A stretch of 39,560 bases of DNA from an uncultured Clostridia bacterium (GTDB lineage: Bacteria > Bacillota > Clostridia > Oscillospirales > QAMX01). The notes under the pieces are model-generated. The model searched no databases and was not told where the DNA came from. It saw nothing but the letters and a program-made list of their open reading frames with translations. Every line of letters starts with the position of its first letter. Position 1 is the first letter of the stretch. This document shows, one piece after another, positions 1 to 10,212 of this stretch. Both the position numbers and the translations under genes were made by a program. The stretch is from assembly GCA_944376195.1 (NCBI GenBank), contig CALWBW010000022.1:1-39560 (forward strand). Reading direction: 5' to 3'.

Positions 1-274
<274 letters not shown>

Positions 275-281
275 TCAGGCT

Positions 282-3983
<3,702 letters not shown>

Positions 3984-4057
3984 TCGCTTCTTCACTCCAC
4001 TTCGTCGGCCGGCAAAGTTGAACGCCGGGCTATGTTGACACTTTTACAGCATTCCTC

Positions 4058-4086
4058 TTGTCAAACAACGGAAAACATACTATAAT
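4058..4086 (+). promoter_or_regulatory. Orphan plus-strand sigma-A promoter inside the rpoB leader
   Basis: TTGTCA (4058-4063), a 17-bp spacer and a perfect TATAAT (4081-4086). It points away from rpoB. No annotated gene begins before the intrinsic terminator at 4247-4277. The match to consensus is as good as that of any gene promoter in the window. Confidence 0.5.
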
Positions 4087-4162
4087 AACCGCATACTATG
4101 AGGCGGGAAGAGCGCGTTTCGCGGGAAAGGGGCGCCTATGCCGCCGCATTATACGGAACTAT

Positions 4163-4191
4163 ATTCTATCATAGGAAATTTTCGAAAGCAA
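4163..4191 (-). promoter_or_regulatory. Probable rpoBC promoter (extended -10)
   Basis: Read on the minus strand, TTGCTT (4191-4186) and TAGAAT (4168-4163) are separated by 17 bp, and TGA directly precedes the -10, giving an extended -10. A second perfect TATAAT lies at 4153-4148 but lacks a good -35. Transcription would start near 4155, leaving a leader of about 170 nt before rpoB. The 5' part of that leader overlaps the divergent orphan transcript described below. Confidence 0.6.
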
Positions 4192-4246
4192 TTATTTTTT
4201 CGCACAATTTTTAAATTGTTTACACTTCTTTTTTTGACAGATTGTA

Positions 4247-4277
4247 AGGGCCGGCAGTATGCCGGCCCTGTTTTTTG
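4247..4277 (+). terminator. Intrinsic terminator of the orphan transcript
   Basis: A 9-bp perfect stem (AGGGCCGGC / GCCGGCCCT) with a 5-nt loop, followed by GTTTTTTG on the plus strand. The minus-strand side lacks a T-run. It insulates the isomerase promoter at 4299 from upstream transcription. Confidence 0.75.
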
Positions 4278-4298
4278 TATTTTCCGAAATTCGCCCAT

Positions 4299-4327
4299 TT
4301 GACTGTGTATACGCGCTGTGCTACAAT
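4299..4327 (+). promoter_or_regulatory. Promoter of the sugar isomerase gene
   Basis: TTGACT (4299-4304), 17 bp, TACAAT (4322-4327). The predicted start is near 4334, about 30 nt before the ATG at 4364, which has a GGAGGAG ribosome binding site. Confidence 0.75.
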
Positions 4328-4363
4328 AAACGCAGAAAAATGACTTTAAAGGAGGAGAGCCGC

Positions 4364-5194
4364 ATGAAAATCGCTTATACCGGCTGGATGTGGCTGCGCG
4401 AGCTTTCCGGAAATCGCGACGCAATCCGCCGTACCTTTGAGCAAAGCATCCGGGAATTGACGCGTGTGGGATATCAGTATATCGAAAACATGGCGTCTTT
4501 TATCGTCCCGTATTTTGAGGATGCGCAGGAGGTTTCGCAGATTTGCAAAAAATACGGAGCGGAGTTTGTCGCGCTTTACTCCAATCTGGACGAGGGCTAC
4601 GAGAAACTTGCCTCCTACGTCGACTTTTTGTGTGCAGCCGGCGCCGGTTACCTCATCAGCATGAGCCCCAACTGGGAACTCGGGCGCGATATGGGCAGCC
4701 GTCCGGTCGACTGGGACGCCATTCGCGCGCAGGCGGAGCTTTGCAACCGCGTCGGCGCCTACGCCGCCTCGCGCGGGATCACGTTCTGCTATAACCCTCA
4801 CGCCTATACGGACGTCGCCACAGAGGAAGAAGTGGACTTCTTCGCCAAACTGACCGATCCCGACACCGTCAAATTCTGCTTTGACTGCGGGCACTCCACG
4901 TTGGCGGGCGTAGAGCCCATCGGCCAGCTGCGGCGTTATTTTGACCGTGTCGCCTATCTTCACATCAAGGACGTGGACCCGACTGTGGAAAAAACCGCTC
5001 CGATGTTCGGCAGGCTCTCCTTTGTCCCGCTCGGTTTCGGAACCGTGAACGTCAAGGGCTATCTAAAGGAGCTGCAATCGCGCGGCTACGAGGGAATTGC
5101 CTGCGTCGGTATGCCGCCGCCCTGCGCGGAGATCAACGACTATGAAAGCGCCGCAATTTCCCGGCTGTATTTGAAGCTGAACTGCCATTTATAA
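4364..5194 (+). CDS. IolE-like sugar phosphate isomerase/epimerase (TIM barrel)
   Basis: A 276-residue protein of the xylose-isomerase-like TIM-barrel superfamily (AP endonuclease 2 fold), closest in pattern to inosose dehydratase IolE. Recognisable blocks are FCYNPHAYTDVATEEEVDFF (about 141-160), FCFDCGHSTLAGVEP (171-185), VAYLHIKDV (196-204) and FVPLGFGTVN (220-229). Asp174, His177 and His200 are plausible metal or substrate ligands. The usual late glutamate (a VEQD-like end in relatives) is replaced by CVGMPPP around 247-253, so the metal site may be altered. The ATG at 4364 is chosen because GGAGGAG precedes it; an upstream in-frame extension would start inside the terminator. It is monocistronic. 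The substrate is unknown. Confidence 0.8.
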   Translation: MKIAYTGWMWLRELSGNRDAIRRTFEQSIRELTRVGYQYIENMASFIVPYFEDAQEVSQICKKYGAEFVALYSNLDEGYEKLASYVDFLCAAGAGYLISMSPNWELGRDMGSRPVDWDAIRAQAELCNRVGAYAASRGITFCYNPHAYTDVATEEEVDFFAKLTDPDTVKFCFDCGHSTLAGVEPIGQLRRYFDRVAYLHIKDVDPTVEKTAPMFGRLSFVPLGFGTVNVKGYLKELQSRGYEGIACVGMPPPCAEINDYESAAISRLYLKLNCHL

Positions 5195-5202
5195 TTGCCA
5201 AA

Positions 5203-5244
5203 GCACATAAAAAAGAGGGGCCGTCGCCCCTCTTTTTTATGTGC
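5203..5244. terminator. Bidirectional intrinsic terminator
   Basis: A perfect 19-bp inverted repeat (5203-5221 and 5226-5244) with a 4-nt CGTC loop. A and T runs flank a GAGGGGC core, so it can end the isomerase transcript (plus) and the spoIIE-linked transcript (minus). Confidence 0.9.
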
Positions 5245-5304
5245 CTCACGCGGCGAAACACCTGTATTTTCTGCCGGGGAAGCTCCCGTCACATTCTGCA
5301 TGGT

Positions 5305-5333
5305 CGGGACGCAGGCGGCTCCTGCGTGTCCCG
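5305..5333 (-). other. Hairpin downstream of the small membrane protein gene
   Basis: CGGGAC and GCAGG pair with CCTGC and GTCCCG across a 5-nt loop, with a 2-nt GT bulge (11 bp in all). No T-run follows in either direction. It lies in the 3' untranslated part of the minus-strand spoIIE-linked transcript, before the bidirectional terminator at 5203-5244. Nothing else is seen between 5245 and 5400. Confidence 0.3.
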
Positions 5334-5400
5334 AAACGCCGCATATCGCGGCAAAAACGGGGGGAGGTTCCTTTCGTTTCAAGGGTTCCGTCCAGCGATT

Positions 5401-5661
5401 TCACAGTATGGTTGCAAGCGTCCAGCCCAGGGCTCCCATGGCAAGCCCCACGGCTGCATACGGCAAATATTTGAGATACCAGCGTCTGGAACAGGTGCGC
5501 ATATATCCCCGCGCAACGCGGCATGCCTCTCCCAGAATGTCTTCCGCGGTCACCCCGCTTTCCCGCAGCGCACCGTCTTTCAGGATAAAAATTGCCTCCT
5601 CGAACACGCGCTTATCCGGCGATTTTACAACGACAACACGGCGAGCCATGCCTTTTACCAT
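5401..5661 (-). CDS. Small hypothetical protein with a C-terminal membrane anchor
   Basis: An 86-residue protein. The N-terminal half (ARRVVVVKSPDKRVFEEAIF, then ILKDGALRESGVTAEDILGE) looks like a small soluble alpha/beta domain. It ends in one hydrophobic helix (YLPYAAVGLAMGALGWTLAT) with a basic RRWYLK just before it, so it is probably a tail-anchored cytoplasmic protein. It lies directly downstream of spoIIE on the same strand, which suggests a sporulation link by position only. The ATG at 5661 has GGGAGG 9 nt upstream; a TTG at 5664 and an internal ATG at 5649 are alternatives. I recall similar unnamed proteins in Clostridia but assign no function. Confidence 0.7.
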   Translation of the reverse strand: MVKGMARRVVVVKSPDKRVFEEAIFILKDGALRESGVTAEDILGEACRVARGYMRTCSRRWYLKYLPYAAVGLAMGALGWTLATIL

Positions 5662-5765
5662 CAAACTGTTCCTCCCCTCAAATTTCCTTTGAGGGTATTT
5701 TTAACAGGATTTTGCGAATTATACCTCTTGCAGCAATTTTTCGGGCGGCAAAAAAAGCCGCGCAA
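5661..5765 (-). CDS. Possible 34-residue peptide between spoIIE and the next gene
   Basis: A TTG-initiated frame (MRGFFCRPKNCCKRYNSQNP...) is preceded by a perfect AGGAGG with 6-nt spacing. Its TGA stop overlaps the ATG of the following gene, a layout typical of translational coupling. The peptide is basic with three cysteines (one, then a CC pair). The block GGAGGAAC(T/A)GTTTG occurs both at this start and at the start of the next gene, so one could be a duplicated start region rather than a gene. A TATAAT on the minus strand (5723-5718) within it could alternatively be a promoter -10 for the downstream gene. Real translation is uncertain. Confidence 0.3.
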   Translation of the reverse strand: MRGFFCRPKNCCKRYNSQNPVKNTLKGNLRGGTV

Positions 5766-5785
5766 ACAGTTCCTCCTTTCCCTTT

Positions 5786-8218
5786 TTACGCACGCATGGC
5801 GGAGAGTTTCACCACCAGTACGGTCATATCGTCCCGACCGTTCGTGCGCTCGGCTCCGGCGTCCAGAATCGCGGAAGCAAGATTTGCCGCGCTGGTAAAC
5901 CGGTGATCCGATAAAAGCGACGTCAGCCAGGCGTCGGAATCATTTTCCGTCAGCCCGTCCGACACCAGGACGACAACGTCGCCCACCTCCAGCATCAGCC
6001 GGGAATAATCGGCGCCCGGCGCTTCGTCCGGCAATCCGACGGGCATGGAGCCCGAGCAAATTCTCCGCACGCCCTTTCCTGAAGCGGAGCATACATACGT
6101 CGGCGCCGCGCCGCATTTATAGCACTCGCCCTCACCCGTATGCAGATCGACGCAGAGGATGTCGCAGGTCGTGAACGTTTCGCCGCCGCACTTGACGGCA
6201 AACGCGGGATTTAAAAGCCCCAAAGCCGCACGGACGGAGACTCCCGCGCGCAGGAAGCCCTCCATCATCCGCACAAACGCGGCGCTTTCCCGCGCGGCGT
6301 CCGGACCGCTGCCCATCCCATCGGCCAAAATCAGGTAGAGTTTCCCGTCGTCCGTACGGAAATAGGCGGCGCTGTCCCCCGATTCTTCCTCACCGCGCCG
6401 CTGCTTGAGTCCAACGCCTACCACCGCGCGTAAAGTCTCCATTTCACGCAGCACAACTGTCTCTCCTTCCCGGCCTGAAACGCGCAGATTCCGTCCGGTA
6501 ACAGCGCCGGCCACATCTTCAATCTCCTCACGCAGTGCATGCGGAATTTCCGAGGCGGTATAAAGCCGGCACTGATACGTCTCGCCCCGTTTCAGGACAT
6601 CCGCCTGGATTGCGATTCCCCGCGCCGCCAACGCGCGGCGCAATTCGCGGGTTTCCTGCTCCGCAAGGCCTGTATCCGCCTCGAGGTCTTCGGATAATTC
6701 CGAGAGTACCCGCGTCATGGCGTCATACTGCGCCCCCAGCAGCCTGACGTCATCCGACGCACGCCGGCGGTACCGGCTCCGCGATTCCCGCAGCGCAATG
6801 TTTTCGTTGATACTCGCCACAAAGTCGCCCAGATTCTCGCAGCGCGCCGTAAAATAGGGCGGGAAGTCCTGTGCGTGAGCCCGGCCACGGCTCCGAATTT
6901 TCTCCGCCGCCTCATTCAGGGCGCTTCGGGTCGACTGATAGTCGCGGTTCCAACACTGTGCATTTATGCTGCAATTCCGGCATACCCGCTCCACCGCAAT
7001 ATCATAAGAGGAGAGCGGCATGTCGTCCGCCATAGGCGGCTTTTTCTCCCGAACTGCCTCTCCGACGATTTGAAACGCCGCGGTCAGCGCGCGAACCTTC
7101 TCCTGCGCGGCCGGAGCGACGCCCGCAAACGCCGGACGGATCCGTTCCGCCGCGGCAGGCGGTGCGGAGAGGAAGCGCCGGACAAACGCCGTTGTACCCC
7201 GGTTTGCCAAAAACCAGGCGACACCCATGGCAAAACACTCATACAGGACAGACAGGGGGGCGTCCGCCCAGGCCCAGGGCATCAGCGCGGCATGCGCCGC
7301 CGTAAAGGCAAAGGTGATCCAAAACGCGCCGTAGCGCCGGAACACTCCCGCAAAAAGTCCGGATGCCGCGTACACAAACGCCACGGAAGGCGCCCCGGAC
7401 ACCGTGAGATCCAGAATCAGCCCGGAAACCAACCCCGCCGCGCAGCCGTACAGCGGACCGGCGGCGGCAGCCAGACTGAGCGTCAGGAAGATTCCCGCCA
7501 TGCGTCCAAAGGACATCCCAAAAAACGGCGTAAAATCCGAAAGGACCAGCATCAGCGAAAATCCGAACGCAATTGCCGCCGCACGGCGGGTCGCGCCCAC
7601 GCGTAGTCCGGGCCAAAGATTATTCGGTGGTTTCTCCCGTTTTCCGTCCCGCGGCCCGTGCAGGGTATCGATCATGGGTATGTAGAAGAACGCGGCGCAC
7701 GCGGTTACAGCCGCTTCACAGCCGAACAAAAGCAAGTCTCCCACTCCCGGGGATCCTGCGAAAACATAGACGAGATTTGCCGCCGCCAGCGATCCTCCGG
7801 CAGCAGCCGGCGCAAACCACACGCGTTTGAGTAGGCCCGTGCCGCGGAAGAGAAGTCCCGCGGCATAACAGAGTATGGAAGCCGCACAGTACTTCATTCC
7901 GTCGATCTCGCCGCCGACGATGAGGTATCCCACCACCGCGCCGGCCAGCGCCGCGCCCGGCATCAGGCGCCGCAGCGGCTTCCCGTAAAAGGGATACGCC
8001 GCGGCGGCGGCGACAAATGCCGCCCCAAACGGTGCAAAACGCCCGAGGAATTTTCCCTGCGCCAGCATCAATGCCGCGCAGAATTGCAGGATCAGCATGA
8101 CAATCAGCGTAAACGTCGGGTTGCCGAGCAATTCCGCCACGTGGGGGAGCGCGGTGGAGAGCCCAGCGGCGCCGTTCCATCTTGTATGCCCGCCCGTCTG
8201 CATTCTTTTGTGTTCCAC
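5786..8218 (-). CDS. spoIIE: Stage II sporulation protein E, PP2C-type phosphatase
   Basis: An 810-residue SpoIIE. The first third or so is a multi-pass membrane region (many Ala/Gly/Phe-rich hydrophobic segments from about residue 30 to 330). The middle carries a cysteine cluster (CRNCSINAQCWNRDYQ) seen in clostridial SpoIIE and a regulatory linker. The C-terminal 220 residues are the PP2C phosphatase domain, with LILADGMGSGPDAARES, FTTCDILCVDL, VVLVSDGLTE and the final DDMTVLVVKL metal-binding motifs. It dephosphorylates SpoIIAA to activate sigma-F in the forespore and acts at the polar septum. The start is a GTG (8218) with GGAGG 8 nt upstream. It shows that the organism can probably sporulate. 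Confidence 0.95.
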   Translation of the reverse strand: MEHKRMQTGGHTRWNGAAGLSTALPHVAELLGNPTFTLIVMLILQFCAALMLAQGKFLGRFAPFGAAFVAAAAAYPFYGKPLRRLMPGAALAGAVVGYLIVGGEIDGMKYCAASILCYAAGLLFRGTGLLKRVWFAPAAAGGSLAAANLVYVFAGSPGVGDLLLFGCEAAVTACAAFFYIPMIDTLHGPRDGKREKPPNNLWPGLRVGATRRAAAIAFGFSLMLVLSDFTPFFGMSFGRMAGIFLTLSLAAAAGPLYGCAAGLVSGLILDLTVSGAPSVAFVYAASGLFAGVFRRYGAFWITFAFTAAHAALMPWAWADAPLSVLYECFAMGVAWFLANRGTTAFVRRFLSAPPAAAERIRPAFAGVAPAAQEKVRALTAAFQIVGEAVREKKPPMADDMPLSSYDIAVERVCRNCSINAQCWNRDYQSTRSALNEAAEKIRSRGRAHAQDFPPYFTARCENLGDFVASINENIALRESRSRYRRRASDDVRLLGAQYDAMTRVLSELSEDLEADTGLAEQETRELRRALAARGIAIQADVLKRGETYQCRLYTASEIPHALREEIEDVAGAVTGRNLRVSGREGETVVLREMETLRAVVGVGLKQRRGEEESGDSAAYFRTDDGKLYLILADGMGSGPDAARESAAFVRMMEGFLRAGVSVRAALGLLNPAFAVKCGGETFTTCDILCVDLHTGEGECYKCGAAPTYVCSASGKGVRRICSGSMPVGLPDEAPGADYSRLMLEVGDVVVLVSDGLTENDSDAWLTSLLSDHRFTSAANLASAILDAGAERTNGRDDMTVLVVKLSAMRA

Positions 8219-8262
8219 TTTCGATTCCTCCGTACATCCAGGTTAGCGTTTAGCTTGTCCTT

Positions 8263-8295
8263 ATTGTACGGCGCAGACTTTGAGGAATTTGCCAA
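8263..8295 (-). promoter_or_regulatory. Probable spoIIE promoter with 21-bp spacer
   Basis: On the minus strand TTGGCA (8295-8290) and TACAAT (8268-8263) are 21 bp apart. This is too long for ordinary sigma-A recognition but equals the spacing reported for the Spo0A-activated spoIIE promoter of Bacillus. The -35 sits in TTTGGCAAATT, which loosely resembles a 0A box (5 of 7 positions of TGTCGAA). Transcription would start about 38 nt before the GTG. Confidence 0.5.
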
Positions 8296-8297
8296 AG

Positions 8298-8554
8298 GCC
8301 GCCGTCGGGATTTCGGAATCGTCCGACGGCGGCATTACGTGCAAAACTCCTTCTCTCGTGTCCACTCGTCCTTCCTCGCTCCCGTATTTTGCACGGGACA
8401 CAGCGCTTTTTAGGAGTTCCGCACTGCCCAAGGGGAATTTTCGGCGCGGGAAATGGAAGACGGCAAACGCCGCATTATTTTGTACCCACCTGGGGCTTCC
8501 GGGCCAAAAACAGCACTTTGTCCCATTCGCCGTCGAGACTCGCAGCCGCCATGC
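8298..8554 (-). other. Structured intergenic region between xylanase terminator and spoIIE promoter
   Basis: About 255 nt without a confident gene. It holds a 15-bp hairpin with a 4-nt loop and 2-nt bulge (8298-8333). It also holds two mutually exclusive pairings on the minus strand: an 8-bp long-range stem GTGCAAAA / TTTTGCAC (8394-8387 with 8346-8339), and a local CCCGT / ACGGG hairpin (8397-8381). A 24-codon minus-strand frame (8335-8261, MPPSDDSEIPTAAFGKFLKV...) has AGAAGGAG 11 nt upstream and sensible codon use, but it overlaps the spoIIE promoter. I cannot tell whether this is an RNA, a peptide leader or a decayed gene. Confidence 0.25.
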
Positions 8555-8592
8555 AAAACCGCCCCGAAACCAATTGGTTTCGGGGCGGTTTT
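8555..8592 (-). terminator. Terminator of the xylanase gene
   Basis: A perfect 17-bp inverted repeat (AAAACCGCCCCGAAACC and its complement) around a palindromic AATT centre, with T-runs on both strands. It lies 15 nt after the xylanase stop and blocks read-through toward spoIIE. Confidence 0.88.
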
Positions 8593-8606
8593 TTGCAGCC
8601 CGATAC

Positions 8607-9839
8607 TTACACAATCATGGTCTTCACGCCGTCGAGCTGTCCCTTGCGAAGCGCAAGGTCCATCTCCGTGCCGCAGCAGGTGAGCTTATAATCGCCGCGG
8701 TAGCCTTCCACCACAGCTTCCCCGTTTTCATCGGTCACCACTTCGGTGTTCGTCCACCACTGCTTCTTAACCAGGTCGTAAATTGCGTCGTAAACCGGCT
8801 TTGTAGAGCCGTCCTTACGCAGGAACCCGGAAGGCGCGCCCAGCCAGCCGCCGTCCACAAACTCCCACGAATAGGCCGTACGCACCAGCGGATGCGCAAA
8901 CAAAATTTCGTACATTTCTACAAACTGCCGGGCCTGACGGTCCTCGCCCTCCGGCGTCGTGGGCCACTCGTCCACCTTGTAATCGTTAAGGTCCACAATC
9001 TCCGGCGGCATAATATGGCCGGACGTCAGCGTGATCTCCGTAAAATGCATCGGCTTTCCAAAGACTTCATAGCGCGCAAGCACTTCCTGCAGCTTTTCTT
9101 CGCCCATGTAACCCTGATGCTGGTGGGTCTGGAGTCCGATCTCACTAATCGGAACACCGGCATTCAAACAGCCGTCAATCAGAATTTGATAGTTCGTGGA
9201 GAGATTGAAGTCGTTAATCAGCAAAGTGGCGTCCGGATTCGTCTCATGCGCGGCGTCAAACATCGTCTTGATGGTTTTCACGCGGCCCAATTCCTGACAG
9301 ATCCGGGTAATGGCGTTATCGTACTTATCAAAAATCGGCATGATAACGACTTCGTTGATGACATCCCACATATCGATCACACCCGCGAAATACCCGACGT
9401 CGCGATGGATGCGGGCAATCTGCTTCCGGATGATCTCTTCATTGGAATATTTCATCAACCAGTTCGCGCAGTTGGTGTGCCAGCAGAGCGGATGGCCCTT
9501 CAGCGTCACGCCATGCTCCTTTAAAAATTTCGCGCCGGCCATCACCTGCTCGTTGCGGGGTTTTCCCTCTTCCGGCTCAAAACCGCCCCAGTAGAAAGGC
9601 AGGGTCGCGTTATTCATCAGCGCGTTCCACTTTTCAAATTTCTTTTCAAAAGCCTCGCGCGCAGCGGGATCTTTCATTTCCCCGGCAGCATAGGGGATAC
9701 AGTCGAAAATGCCGCCGCCAAACAGGAATTCATGCCGCTGCATTTCCACCTTGACCGGTTTGCCGACTATCGGGGAGCCGTCCTTCGCCAAAACGCGAAT
9801 GGTCTTTTTCCCCAATCTATGGGAATAATCTCTTGCCAT
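8607..9839 (-). CDS. Intracellular endo-1,4-beta-xylanase, GH10
   Basis: A 410-residue glycoside hydrolase of family 10. The acid/base glutamate is in WDVINE (about E163). The nucleophile is in HFTEIT (about E268), and the substrate-binding HPLCWHTN and QTHQHQG motifs are present. A short N-terminal beta region (KKTIRVLAKDGSPIVGKPVK) precedes the barrel, and a short beta-rich tail follows it. There is no signal peptide or anchor, so it should act in the cytoplasm on imported xylo-oligosaccharides rather than on polymeric xylan. The ATG at 9839 is chosen because AAGGAG lies 7 nt upstream; a longer frame to 9896 would swallow that site. It is monocistronic, with its own promoter and terminator. 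Confidence 0.9.
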   Translation of the reverse strand: MARDYSHRLGKKTIRVLAKDGSPIVGKPVKVEMQRHEFLFGGGIFDCIPYAAGEMKDPAAREAFEKKFEKWNALMNNATLPFYWGGFEPEEGKPRNEQVMAGAKFLKEHGVTLKGHPLCWHTNCANWLMKYSNEEIIRKQIARIHRDVGYFAGVIDMWDVINEVVIMPIFDKYDNAITRICQELGRVKTIKTMFDAAHETNPDATLLINDFNLSTNYQILIDGCLNAGVPISEIGLQTHQHQGYMGEEKLQEVLARYEVFGKPMHFTEITLTSGHIMPPEIVDLNDYKVDEWPTTPEGEDRQARQFVEMYEILFAHPLVRTAYSWEFVDGGWLGAPSGFLRKDGSTKPVYDAIYDLVKKQWWTNTEVVTDENGEAVVEGYRGDYKLTCCGTEMDLALRKGQLDGVKTMIV

Positions 9840-9886
9840 GATGATTCTCCTTTCCATGAAACGCATCCTTGCGTTTTTCTGGCTCC

Positions 9887-9915
9887 ACCTTATCACATGC
9901 GTAGAATCTTGTCAA
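9887..9915 (-). promoter_or_regulatory. Xylanase promoter
   Basis: On the minus strand a perfect TTGACA (9915-9910), 17 bp, and TAAGGT (9892-9887) with TGA just before the -10. The start would be near 9880, about 40 nt ahead of the ATG. Confidence 0.65.
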
Positions 9916-9931
9916 TACTTCCTAAAAAATA

Positions 9932-10063
9932 TCACTCTATCTGGGAAGATATTGTCATGATTTCCGTCGTGTCCTTTTCCCGCGAGAAGAAAGCGTTTTC
10001 CATTATGCCCGCTTTCAAACGCACGCCGCCAAATGCGGCGTCGGTTTCGATCACCAGATGCAC
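9932..10063 (-). CDS. Orphan short frame, possibly a gene remnant
   Basis: A 43-codon frame starting at GTG (VHLVIETDAAFGGVRLKAGI, then MENAFFSREKDTTEI...). Its composition and third-position GC look like real coding sequence, unlike the shadow frames around it. It sits between the LytR-CpsA-Psr gene's terminator and the xylanase promoter, with no promoter of its own and only a poor GGCAGGGA-like ribosome site. The open frame extends upstream to a TAG near the terminator's T-run. It could be the broken 3' end of a lost gene or a small protein; I do not recognise the family. Confidence 0.2.
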   Translation of the reverse strand: MHLVIETDAAFGGVRLKAGIMENAFFSREKDTTEIMTISSQIE

Positions 10064-10112
10064 CCATCCCTGCCGACAAAAAAAGCGACTGACCGGGCGC
10101 GGAGCAAACTAC

Positions 10113-10159
10113 AAAAAAAGAGCGCAGCTCCGGCAACAGGCCGAAACAATGCGCTCTTT
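10113..10159 (-). terminator. Terminator of the cell-wall polymer operon
   Basis: A 10-bp stem AAAGAGCGCA / TGCGCTCTTT (10117-10126 and 10150-10159) encloses a second small CGGC/GCCG hairpin. On the minus strand it is followed by a run of seven T. It lies about 53 nt after the stop of the last gene. Confidence 0.8.
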
Positions 10160-10212
10160 GCTTGCAGCAAAAAAACAAAATGGGGGCGGCATTCTGCCGG
10201 TCGGGAATACGG

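Larger units (their letters stand above)
4093..4280 (+). ncRNA. Candidate short transcript divergent/antisense to rpoB leader
   Basis: This is the interval between the orphan promoter (4058-4086) and a perfect intrinsic terminator (4247-4277), predicting an RNA of about 185 nt. Its first 60 nt or so would be complementary to the 5' end of the rpoB leader. A 38-codon frame (4098-4214, MRREERVS...) lies inside but has no ribosome binding site and would start about 5 nt from the predicted transcript end, so I do not call it a gene. I do not recognise a known RNA family (not 6S, tmRNA, SRP or RNase P as far as I can see). Existence is inferred only from the promoter and terminator. Confidence 0.3.

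Noticed and set aside
4033..4040. A TTGACA-like hexamer on the plus strand near 4034-4039
   Set aside because: No -10 hexamer at 16-18 bp; the 4058-4086 pair is far better.
4098..4214. A 38-codon frame inside the orphan transcript upstream of rpoB
   Set aside because: No ribosome site, only about 5 nt from the predicted transcript start, and AT-rich at its end over the rpoB promoter. Noted within the ncRNA entry only.
6875..7606. A 243-codon plus-strand frame opposite spoIIE
   Set aside because: Arg/Lys-rich shadow sequence with no domain pattern; spoIIE is clear on the other strand.
8280..9524. A 414-codon plus-strand frame covering the spoIIE-xylanase gap and the xylanase
   Set aside because: It crosses a strong terminator hairpin and lies mostly opposite the xylanase; no ribosome site.
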